A stretch of 64,000 nt of DNA from Elgaria multicarinata webbii (taxonomy: Eukaryota; Chordata; Lepidosauria; Squamata; Anguidae). The notes below the pieces were generated by a model. The model did no database searches, was not told where the DNA came from, and saw only the letters and a program-made list of their open reading frames with translations. Every line of letters starts with the position of its first letter. Within the stretch, counting starts at the first letter, position 1. Of this stretch, positions 24,641 to 34,160 are shown piece after piece. The DNA lies in contig NC_086183.1 in NCBI RefSeq assembly GCF_023053635.1, forward strand, positions 35,197,501 through 35,261,500, given 5' to 3'. Position numbers and translations under genes: made by a program.

Positions 24641-25310
24641 CCTCTTCTTACGAGAAGGAAGTTCTCAGTGGAACTACAGAAAAGAAGCATGGCTCCACCA
24701 CACCTAAAATCATACTGCAGAGCTAGGAAAAGTGCAGAAAAGGACAACTAAAATGATCAAGGGACGGGAGCATCTCCCCTGTGAGGAAAGGTTACAACAG
24801 CTGGGATTGTTTAGCTACGAAAAAAGGAGGGTAAGGGGAGACATGAAGAAGGTGCACAAAATTATGCATGGTGTAGAGAATGGACAGGGAGACATTTTTA
24901 TCCCTCTCCCATAATACTAGAACCCGGAATCATCCCATGAAGCTGAGTGGTGGGAGATTCAGGACAGAAGAAAGGAAGTATTTCTCCACACAATGCTTAG
25001 TTAAACTCTGGAATTCACTACCACAAGATGTGGTGATGGCCACCAATTTGGATGGCTTTAAAAGGGGGTGGATAAATTCCTGGAGAAGGTGATCAATGGC
25101 TACTAGCCCTGAAGGCTATTTGCTACCTCTAGTATCAGAGGCAGTAATACTATATACTCCAGTTGCTGGGGCATATGGGCAGGAGGATGCTCTTGCAACC
25201 ATGTTCTCCTTGGGGGGTCCCTGGTCGACAGCTGGTTGCCCACTGTGTGAACCGATTCCTGGACTAGATGGACCCTCGGTCTGATCCAGCAGGGCTCTTC
25301 CCATGTTCTT
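24641..25310 (+). repeat. CR1 LINE 3' portion, plus orientation
   Basis: Includes the last RT-region words ('cagaaaaggacaactaaaat', 'ctgtgaggaaaggtt', 'ctgggattgtttag') and the 3' UTR ending 'ctgatccagcagggctctt' and 'cccatgttctt'. At about 670 bp it is the longest CR1 copy in the window. Frames are broken. Confidence 0.85.
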
Positions 25311-25312
25311 CC

Positions 25313-25385
25313 TCAATAATAATAATAATAATAATTTATTTCTTACCCGCCTCTCCACTTAGATCGAGGAGGGGAACATAAGTAA
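25313..25385 (-). repeat. (AAT)n plus LINE 3' tail, minus orientation
   Basis: An AAT run at 25,313-25,334 is followed by 'tttatttcttacccgcctct' and 'cacttagatcgaggagg', a reversed LINE 3' end. Short and diverged. Confidence 0.5.
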
Positions 25386-25539
25386 ATAGCTCCCCAGAAA
25401 AACAAGTCCTATGAAGGTAGAAAGCCAGCAGAGCTGTGGTGGCTACCCTATGTATTTGCTGCCATATGTATAACAATCCCAACTCAAAGGCAGTCCATCT
25501 CTTAATTTCCATAGTTACTGGGAAACAGGAGAGGGCGGG

Positions 25540-25665
25540 TGTTTGTACTCGTGCCCTGCTGTGGGCTTCCCATTGGGACATCTGGCTGGCCTCCGTGGGG
25601 ATAGAATGATGGGCTGGAAGGGCCCTTTCATCTCACCCAGCGGGGCTCTTCTGTTTCTTATCCGG
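25540..25665 (+). repeat. CR1 LINE 3' end, plus orientation
   Basis: 'ctcgtgccctgctgtggg', 'cttcccattgggacatctgg', 'gatgggctggaagggcc' and 'cacccagcggggctcttctg' follow the same order as the copy at 25,180-25,300. Confidence 0.7.
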
Positions 25666-26785
25666 GTGTTCCACACCCCAGCCCCAGTGCAGGTTGCTTG
25701 CAACAGGGAATGATGGCAAACAAAGCCTCCCTACATTGCACCGAGAGCACCACGAGGCGCCCATTGTGCTCTTTGAGCTTTGTCGCTTTAGAAGCCTGGT
25801 GAACTCACAGGTCAGCACTTCCTTGTGCAACCAGCACTGCATGGAGGCTGCAAAAACAGTTGCTATTGACACAACTCCGCCAATTGCAAAGGGCTGCTAT
25901 TTAAGGCCAGGTCGAAGCTTTTGGAAAAGCTACCATTGGCCTGAACGTACCAAACCTCCTGCTACATGAGCAGCTAGAGGAAAGGGGAAAGCTTTGCTAG
26001 CTAGGGAGGAGATGGCACAAGACCGGCATTGTTTGGGGATGGCTCACATGATACTGGGCCAGCACATCCCCGAAATGTGAGAAAACTGGACAAGAAGGAC
26101 AGAGGGACCTAGAAGGCATCAATTGGGGGAGGGGGAGAAGACAACCGGAGAAGCACAAAAGCCCTCCTAAAACCTTCAGTAGGACACTGGCCTTTCCAGT
26201 CACGCTTCTTCTGTTCAAAAAACTCACCACGCATCCTGTGAGTTCAATTACAGCATGCCTGCAAGGATTTCTGCCAAGAACAGAAGGTGGAATTCGCAAG
26301 AACCAAGAGTCCAAGTTGAAAACAGCTTGTGGAGCACTTGGAAACAAAGGCAGCAGTGCCACAGCGGCGGCGGCACCCTGAAGCTCCCATCTCGGCAGCC
26401 TACAAACGCTGGCAAGCGCACCACCAGAGCACCCAAAAGTTTGACTGACAACAGAGAGTCTGGTGAGACCTTAAAATAGGGGTGAGGATCCTTCTCCTTG
26501 TTGGGGGAGGCATGCCCTGGGGGAGGGCACATGCTGGCAGGCAGGGGCAGCGCCACAAGGGAGCAGGGCTGCCCCCTGTCTCCCTTTCCTCCTCCCAGCT
26601 CAGTGAGCTGCTGGGGAAGAGACAGGCTGGGCTCTGAAGTACAGCTGCAGGCAGCCCCACAGCTGCAGGTGGCTTTAAGGCTCCTGCCTCAAGGACTGAC
26701 CAGCAGATCTGTGGTGGCTAGTCAATGAGTTAAAATCGAACCCAGCGTGACTAGATCTTGCTTTGATGGATTTTTAGCAGATAAG
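25666..26785. other. Noncoding, no recognised element
   Basis: Frames up to 121 codons without domains. Nothing recognised. Confidence 0.3.
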
Positions 26786-26985
26786 GCTGTATCTGTATAT
26801 AGCCTATGTACAGCACTTGCTGGGGAACATGGGTGGGAGGGCTCTGTTGCACTCGTGTCCTGCTTGTGGGTCCCTAGTGAACAGCTGGTCGGCCGCTGTG
26901 TGAACAGAATGCTGGACTAGATGGCCCTGGTCTCATCCAGCAGGGCTCTTCTCATGTTCGTATCAATGTTAATGAATAAATAAAC
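26786..26985 (+). repeat. CR1 LINE 3' end, plus orientation
   Basis: 'gttgcactcgtgtcctgc', 'gaatgctggactagatggc', 'catccagcagggctcttc' and 'catgttcgtatc', followed by AATGAATAAATAAAC, mark another copy of the main CR1 subfamily. Confidence 0.8.
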
Positions 26986-28384
26986 AATACATTTTAAAAC
27001 TTACGGCTATAAGGGGGCAGAAAGGGCGAGAACGGCCAGTCCAGCAAAATGTAGAAGCGGACCTTGAAGGGCCCCAGAAGCACTACGGTCCCTTTGTCCA
27101 GATTCCCTTTATTCTGGAGTGGGGGCTGATGCCTTTTCTGTCAGATTAAAATTTAAGCCTTAAACGCACATACTAGTGACACAAGATCTCTATTATCCCT
27201 CGGTGAGAAAAAGGTCACAGACAGTGAGAGAAACGTTCCAGTAAATCCTGGATTTCACCCAGTTAAAGATGCTGCTGCTTCCCAGGCTACTGCCGGAGTC
27301 TTCTGCTGAACGGTCCAGCGGTTTCATCTCTGCAGGCAACAAGTTCTTCCTTCAGCCTATCAGATGCCGCAGCTCAACAGGGCCGGTGAGGCGAAGGCGG
27401 TGTGTGTGTGTGTGGGGGGGGGATTCACCACCATGCTTCCTAGGCAGGAAAAGAACCCGGAAGTCCTGGCTCCCAAACGCTCCCTCTTGCGACCTGCCAC
27501 ATGCTCTTTCCACCCCCAGATTGGGTGACACCGCAATGTGCAAGACCTGCGTACAACTCCGCCGCCTCCGGCAATCTCTGTCAGTTCTCGTTCAACCTGG
27601 CAGCATCTAAAGCCAGTGGTGAGAGGAACACCTGCTCTGCAGAGGGGAAGATGCCCCCAGCTTCCAAGCATCTGGCTTGGTTCTGCCAGAGCCGCAAAGC
27701 AGTCTTGAGTCAGAAACCGGCTCTTCTGAGTACGACCACCCAGCAGCGTTGCCTCGGTCCGCTGCCCCGACGGCAGAGCCTCAGAGCCTGGACAGGACAG
27801 ACGAAATGGCCAATGGGTGGCACAGGCAGGCATGAGGACAAACCTGACGCACGGCTGAGGAGTCTGCTGACAGGCCAAGCGCATCAGCAGGGCCACCGAA
27901 GGTGGATCTAGACGGCCCACACCTCCCCAATTCCAATCCCCCACCTGGACTGCAAAGTAGGAATCATTTCAGATGCCAACCACTAGGCCTAACTGCTTCC
28001 TCTGTTCAATGAAAACAGGTGGCCTGCAATGCCTTGGCAGGAGCTGCATCCCACCAGCCGGTTCCCCAACTCCTCATCACGAGGAGCATCACCTGCCAAG
28101 CCAGGAGGCACCGCTCACTCAGCTGAGGCGCATATTATTACGACATCAGCTGGAAAACCTCTCCCAATACAACACCAGCAAAAGGGAAAGGCCTCTGGCA
28201 CTGTCAGCAAGGAACAAGAGCAGAATCACTGGCATCACTATCAACACGTCTGTTGGCAGATGAAGTGGCGATGGCCACTAGTAATCCCGAAACGTCACTT
28301 CAAGAATTTCAAAGAGAAATAAACAGCTATGGTAAAGTTTCAGGCTTTAAACTATGAAAAATCAGAAATCTTGGGTATAAATAT
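26986..28384. other. Noncoding, no recognised element
   Basis: Includes a GT/G-rich simple patch at 27,401-27,421. A 194-codon minus frame (27,360-27,944) has no domain signature. No gene is called. Confidence 0.3.
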
Positions 28385-28716
28385 GGGTTTGGATGCTCAC
28401 ACAGGGGGAAGAAGCCATTGTGGCTTCTCCCTTTGCACCCGCATGTGCGACTGCTATTTGCATAAATCCCCACAATGCAGCACAGATTGGAGAGCTGTCC
28501 AAACCCGGTGCAGGGCGCCACGAGGGGATAGCTTTGCACCCACCCTACAACCCACGAAGTGCAGTAAAGGTTGTAGAGTGGGCATGAAGCCATCCCCACA
28601 CCACGCGCTGGGTTCAGATGACACCTGTGCTGCATTGTGCAAAACGGCAGCCGAGCTCATGAAGGGAGGGGGAAAGCTACGAAAGCTTCTTCCCCTTGCG
28701 AACTCATCCGAACCCA
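28385..28716. mobile_element. Fold-back (inverted-repeat) element, probable MITE
   Basis: The two halves are imperfect reverse complements around a centre near 28,555. On the left, 'gggtttggatg' and 'cacaatgcagcacag' face 'ctgtgctgcattgtg' and 'catccgaaccc' on the right; 'caccctacaacc' faces 'ggttgtagagtg'. This long self-complementary layout without a coding frame suggests a nonautonomous DNA transposon. I could not find a clear target-site duplication, so the superfamily is uncertain. Confidence 0.6.
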
Positions 28717-28820
28717 GCCCAAGACTTGCAAAGGATTTACAATCTACTCTGCAGAAAGTCTTTAGCAGCAGCAGCAGCAGCAACAACAATATCTGGGCTT
28801 GGTTTTAGAGGCTTCATTTA

Positions 28821-28994
28821 TTACCCTATTTCTTTGATTCTAAGACGCACTATTTTTCCCATACAAACATCTCTAAAAATGGGGTGCATCTTAGAATCGC
28901 GTGTGTGTCTTAGGGTTGTTTTTTCTGTTGGTGGTACTGAAATTACTGTGCGTCTTACGATCGATGGCGTCTTACAATCGAAGAAATATGGTAA
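28821..28994. mobile_element. Tc1/mariner-type MITE, 174 bp
   Basis: The left end TTACCCTATTTCTTTGATTC and the reverse complement of the right end TTACCATATTTCTTCGATTG form terminal inverted repeats of about 28-30 bp, with a few mismatches and shared AAGACGC. Both ends are flanked by the dinucleotide TA (28,819-28,820 and 28,995-28,996), the target duplication of the Tc1/mariner superfamily. No transposase frame is present. Confidence 0.75.
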
Positions 28995-28996
28995 TA

Positions 28997-31949
28997 GACA
29001 AGCTGACCCACCATATGTATTAAGGAGCATGCAAAACCTTGTGCAACACAGCACCCAATTGTGTGGAATGTTGATAACACGCCCAGACCCAAGCCTCTCC
29101 AAACGGTTGTAAGAGTTTGCTCACCTACTAAGAGAAAACAATTTCACCTTGAAAGTTTTGCAGTTCTGTACTCTGTACATCCTAACTGAACCGGATTGTG
29201 TTTGTTTTCTTTCACTTTTAACCCATGTTTAACCCATGTCCACTGTACTGAAAAAAATGATATAAAAATAAAGTTGTTGTTTTTTTTAAAAAAAGGGGGT
29301 GGGTGGAGGCAGTGTCTTTCAACCAGAGAAGGGAAAGCATGATCACCACCGTGCACAAAACCCCAAAATGTTGGGAAGACCTCACTGCTCTCAGCCATCT
29401 TGGCTTAAGAGTTGGGCAGTTTGGTCACAAGGGGCAGCTTCCACCGGTCAGAGGCGGGGCTTCAGCACGATGTCCAGATTTCAGAGCTCAAGAAAATCCC
29501 TTGCAACACTTATATGCTAGAGCAAGCTCCCCGGCTGCCCTGCCCTGCGCACTGCCTGCCCAGTTCACTTTCAGGTGCCTGCAGCAGGAATGCTTGGGAG
29601 GCAAAACACTGCAGGGTGCGGCTGTTTGTTTAAGAACAACGGCCCCGACGGGAGAGCCCTTCCTGCACCTTTAAATCAAACAAACTCTCCCACTTGGGCT
29701 CCGGCTTTGTTTTCCTTAAAGGCGGTTTTGTGGTGATCTACATAATTCTTGATTCCTCCACCTTATCATTTGGAAAAGAGAGAGGCCCATTTTTTAACTC
29801 CCCCTTTTTAGAAGAATGCACCACTGGAGCAAGCTGTTCTAGGACACCTGGTTGCCCACCTACATGCAAACACATAACAACTAGCACACCAAGCGTTGAT
29901 ATGTTAATATGCCAACAAGTGCCACAATGAGGCCCCAATCCCCCAAAGTATCCCACGCCTGTGGGATTAGGGTATAATTACAAATGGCTGATCAGCTCTT
30001 TGGTCTCTCTGCAGAGTTTTATTTAAAGCCCACTTAGTTTCCTACATCGCTTTTTGCTGACCTGAATCTTAAGACGATTTTCAGTAAGTAGCTCAAAGAT
30101 TTGTGAAAAGGTAACTTGTCAAATCAACCAAAATATGCCAACTCCCTCGATGCACCTGCTCAATACGCAATACTGAAAAACTGCCCCCCTCCAAAGGGTC
30201 AATAGCATATACTGACTGATTTGGCAAGCTGTCTTTTCACACACCTTCAAGCTGCTTTCTGACAAGCATTTTAAGAAGTGCGAGTTAAATAAGATGGTTG
30301 ATTTTTAAGCTGACTTTACTTGCAGTCTCTGACAGTTTCCTGAAAGGACTCAGGACCCTACCGACAGAGGTTTGAAGAGCCACGTTGATCAGAACCAACA
30401 TCTGAAGCCACCTTCCTCCCACCCAACCATTTGCGGAAATTACATTTCACGGTGGCTGCGTTCGCATGGAACAATAAGCCAGAGAATTCTGACTTATCAA
30501 GAACAAGCTGCAGGTTAGCACGCAGGCCTGTTTGCGCTCACTGGGCCCTTCCCTAGCACTACTGCAAAACCAGCTACAAGAAGCGCTTGTTTAGTCACGT
30601 GTCATCCAAGCTTGCTGCTCCAAAACAACCCACATACTGTAAACCAAGATCAAACCCCTAGTTTGCAATTCTACCTTGGAAAAGAAGCAGCAAGCTAGCT
30701 TTGCCTATACCAATGATACTCTAAACAAACCATGCCATGACTGGTTGTGCTAGTGCGGAGGAGCACATGGGCACGCTTGCACCATCAGCACGTTCGGAAT
30801 CAACCAGAATTCTGAGTTGTTGCTCCGTGCTGACATGGCCAGTAGAAACCATCACCACTGACAAAATATGGCAGCCTCTGGCCTGCAGAACTCGGCCCCT
30901 GCTTGTGCAACTCAAAAACTTGCACCATAAAAGCTACCGCAGCGCTCATTTGTTCTGTTTCTCTCTGTGTGCTAGGAAACAGGTTAACAGCAGCCCTTCC
31001 CAAGCACCAGTTTACAGGCCTTTATCAGTCCCCGATTATGTGCCTCTGTCCTAAGGCAAACAATTCCAATCCTCTCAAGCACTCTAGGGATTTTCTGCAG
31101 CCCCTTCATTGCCAGCTCTAAGAGCCACTTTCCTCCCCAGCAAGTGCCTGCTGTGTTCCAACATGTCCATAAAAACAAAAGGGGGTTATTAAGTCGGTGT
31201 CTGACAGTCCCCTGCCCCTAATGCTGTAAATCCCCCTTGCTATGGCCTGCTGCCTCCTCCTCCCCTCATTCATGGTGCAGCTGTTACTTCCGGAGTATAA
31301 TGGAGCCAATACCTCCAGGCGAAGTGAGCGAGTTTAACATCTCCCCGTGTAATGTCATTTTGTCTGTTCTGCTTCCACTCTGCTGATTCAGCTTCTCTGA
31401 CAAGACTGGCCCTTTGATTCCTGTGACATTTGGAGATGGGTCCCACAAGGAAAGCTTAGAGCTGTTTTGAAGGAGGGGAAACAGGAGGAGAGGATCGCCA
31501 AGGCATTGCAACTAGCAGTGGCTCCTGCTACTCATGCCACCTGGAAATCACGGACGGGTTTTGGCAGGTCTGCTGCGCAAGAGAGATTATGGGGAGGGCT
31601 CAGCGCATTCCTGGCTAAGTCCACTCTATCGTGAGACCGACCGTTACCAGCTCACTGCCGGGATGATACAGCTCGGCTAAAGTCACTGAGGAGGGAGAGT
31701 CCAGGCCAAGTCTGGGGCTGTAATTAGAATCACTACTCTTACAACTCTGCTTCCTGGAAGGAAGGTGTGCACCTTGGCCTGGCCTACACGAGGCAGAGGC
31801 TCTGGCAAGCGAGCGTACACCCCAGCACGCCTCCAGCACACACAGCAGTGCTCATCGTTGGTATGCAGCCCTGGCTCGGGAGGAAAATGAGAACAGGGCG
31901 CCGCCTGAGCAGACTCCTCCAAGAAGTTGGGGCGGGCGTCTGAAGGCAA
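28997..31949. other. Repeat-poor noncoding stretch
   Basis: Apart from a T-rich patch near 29,278-29,297, no repeat that I can name is clear between 29,300 and 31,900. Segment 30,440-30,760, with 'ggctgcgttcgcatggaaca' at one end and 'ctggttgtgctagtgcgg' at the other, may be an old hAT MITE. The low repeat density upstream of the CpG island would suit regulatory or conserved noncoding sequence. Confidence 0.35.
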
Positions 31950-32298
31950 CCCCCTCCTCCCCCCCCCGTTTGCTCCCTGAAGACGCTACTGGAGTGGGCC
32001 AAACAAGACCCGCACAGGAAACGAAGCAGCCCTCTGTGCGCTCTCAGGCAACTCCAGACCCGGCCTGAATAGCCGATTGTCTGCAAAATTAGGTCAGGAA
32101 AGCCCTGCGGAGGAGGCGCCCACCGGGGAGACGCCGCTGCACTTCGTTCCACTGACCAGCACCCACAGCCACAGGCACGCGCAACGCCCCGCCCCCCCCC
32201 CACCCCGCGTCAAGTCTGCCCGAGGGATGGAACTCGGTGCCTCTGGGAAGGCAAAGCAGGAGGGCAGGCAGAGGAGCCCCGTCTGGGGCTTACGGGGC

Positions 32299-32333
32299 TG
32301 AGCCATGAGCCATGAGCCATGAGCCATGAGCCG
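32299..32333. repeat. 7-bp tandem repeat (TGAGCCA)n, about 5 copies
   Basis: Five near-perfect consecutive copies of TGAGCCA lie in the left shoulder of the CpG island. Confidence 0.9.
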
Positions 32334-32938
32334 GGCTCTGGGCACGCGAGGTGCGGGGGGGGGGGGGAGGAAGCGGTGCAGCTCCTTCTCCACCAGCAGG
32401 CAGAGGCGGTCTCACCCCCGAGTCCCCCCACCCCACCCCACCCCACTTCAGCTCGCAGTCAGACCCCCTTCCCCGCCCATGGAGACGGGGTGTGTGTGTG
32501 CGTGTGCGTGTGGAGGCGCTGCGCTGCTTGTTCCTGCAGTGCCACACCGGCGAGGGCAGTTAGAACAAATCGCTTCGCTTCTCCCCGCCCCCCCCGCGAC
32601 ACTGCCTCCAACTGAGGGGGCAGCCACTGAGGGGGCACATGCCTGGTGCTGACAGCAACTCACCGGACGGGCGAAGGCAGGGCCGCCGCCTCCTCCGCCG
32701 CCCCGCACCTGAGGTACAAGCCCAGCCCCCTCCAGCCACGCTGGGGCTCCGGGGCAGAGGCCGCCCCTTCCCCTCCCCCGCCCCCTCGTGGGGCAGCCCC
32801 GCTCCTGCCCCCCCCACTCCCGCACTGAAAGGAAGGACAAAAAGAGCCCGCGCGGGGGCCGCTGGGGCGCGTAGTCTTCGCTGCCTGCCGGTCCCTGCTC
32901 CTCACCCAGGGCCGCCGCCGCCCCCCGCCGGCGAGGGG

Positions 32939-32957
32939 ACTACAACTCCCAGAGCCC
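32939..32957 (+). promoter_or_regulatory. ZNF143/THAP11-type motif
   Basis: ACTACAACTCCCAGAGCCC matches the core of the long SBS motif bound by ZNF143 and THAP11 in vertebrate CpG-island promoters (ACTACAA.TCCCA). It lies about 280 bp inside the transcribed side of the proposed first exon. A similar site lies in the other CpG island at 62,316. Confidence 0.55.
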
Positions 32958-33037
32958 TCGGCGGCGCCCCGCTGCTGCCCGTGTGTGTGGCGAGGCCGGG
33001 GGGGGGGGGGGAAGAGAGAGAATCAGGAAGCGGCCGC

Positions 33038-33061
33038 GAAGGAAGGAAGGAAGGAAGGAAA
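33038..33061. repeat. (GGAA)n short tract
   Basis: About five GAAG/GGAA units inside the CpG island. GGAA arrays can bind ETS factors, but this one is short. Confidence 0.7.
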
Positions 33062-33232
33062 GGAGGGACGGGGGGGGGAGGGAGGGGCGGCCCGTCCGTG
33101 AGGGGCTCGTGGCCGCGGAGAGCGCGGGAGGAGGAACGGCCCGGGCACCCCCTCCCCCAGGGGCCGAATGGTTGCGCCCAACGGTCGCTCGGGGCAGGCG
33201 GCGCGAGGGGGGGCGGCCGAGCAGTCACTCAC

Positions 33233-33360
33233 CTGGCGCGCGGCCGACGACGACGAGGAGCGAGGGGGCGGGCGCGGCGAGGCGCCGGAACACCGCGGAG
33301 AAGGCGCGGAGCGAACGCCGGGCTCGCTCTCGCTCTCTCACTCGTCTTCTCTCCGCCTCA
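33233..33360 (-). other. Probable noncoding first exon of a minus-strand gene
   Basis: On the minus strand the sequence GCGCCAG is followed by GTGAGTGA, a near-perfect splice donor whose GT occupies 33,232-33,231. The exon would therefore end at 33,233. Its 5' end is not visible. I set it near 33,360, just downstream of the GC boxes. The exon reads as a GC-rich leader. A minus frame with an internal ATG crosses the donor but has no domain, so I treat the exon as 5' UTR. The intron would run leftward past position 1 (more than 33 kb), which fits the long 5' introns known for SIPA1L genes. That gene name is inference. Confidence 0.55.
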
Positions 33361-33480
33361 CGAAGCGCGGGGGCGGGGCCACGGCGGCCACGCCCCTTCC
33401 CTCGCCTCTTGCCGCCGCTAGAGGGAGTCGACATCGGACAGAAGAGGGTGGGGCCTGCGCGCCTGGCCACGCCCCCTCCG

Positions 33481-33867
33481 TGAGCCTTAAAGGGAATTAA
33501 CCCCATTAACCCCCCTGCGCGCACCCGTGCTTATCGGGGCGGGCTGAGCGCGGCAAGGTCGAGCTCCGGGTGCTCGACCCCCCCTTCTTCTCGTTCTCAA
33601 TGGTCTAGGGCTTGTCAAGGAGGTAAAAAAAAATACTGCCCCTGAGCACGTGCAGAGCGCCTCCCCACCTAGCCACCTAGGTGTAGCCGGCGGCTTCTAG
33701 GCAAGGATTCCGAAGGAGGTGTGGTCTCTAAGCGAGTCTGGCCCCAGCAGCAGCAGCAGGGCTGGCAAAGAACCTGCAGCCCAAATACTCGCGTGTCTTC
33801 GGGCGATGCAGAATAGGTTTTAACCCTGTGTTTTATTTCACGATATTTATGGATTGCTTCTATTAAA
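33481..33867. other. Intergenic, upstream of the minus-strand promoter
   Basis: CpG density falls away quickly. A short CAG run lies near 33,748-33,759. Nothing else recognised. Confidence 0.3.
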
Positions 33868-34160
33868 GAAATATTTATTTATTTATTTATTTATTACATT
33901 TCTATACCGCCCAATAGCCGGAGCTCTCTGGGCGGTTCACAAAAATTAAAAACATTCAAAGTATAAAACAACAGTATAAAACCATACTATAAAATACAAT
34001 ATAAAAGCTCAACCAGATAAAAACAGCAGCAATGCAAAATTACAAATTTAAAACACCAAGTTAAAATTTATATATAGACTGTTAAAATGCTGGGAGAATA
34101 CAAAGGTCTTCACCTGGCATCTAAAAACATATAATGTAGGTGCCAAGTGTTGAGCATTGA
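33868..34160 (-). repeat. LINE 3' portion, minus orientation
   Basis: TATTTATTTATTTATTTATT, then 'ataccgcccaatagccgga' and 'gctctctgggcggttcacaa', followed by A-rich 'aaaacattcaaag' and a 'cacctggcatctaaaaac' block. This is the best-preserved tail of the family also seen at 20,485 and 22,235. Confidence 0.75.

Larger units (their letters stand above)
31950..33480 (-). promoter_or_regulatory. CpG-island promoter of a minus-strand gene (probably SIPA1L3)
   Basis: CpG density rises sharply from about 32,000 and peaks at 32,640-33,480, with many GCGG and CGCC words and no TATA box. GC-box (Sp1/KLF) matches lie at about 33,369-33,380, 33,388-33,400 and 33,467-33,479, just upstream, in the minus sense, of the proposed first exon. 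The orientation call rests on the minus-strand splice donor at 33,232/33,233. The gene identity is inferred only from the neighbours WDR87 and MAP3K10, because no SIPA1L3 coding exon is in the window. A bidirectional promoter cannot be excluded. Confidence 0.7.

Noticed and set aside
32639-33421. 260-codon plus-strand open frame in the CpG island
   Set aside because: Proline/arginine/glycine-rich translation typical of CpG islands. It crosses the minus-strand splice donor and promoter.
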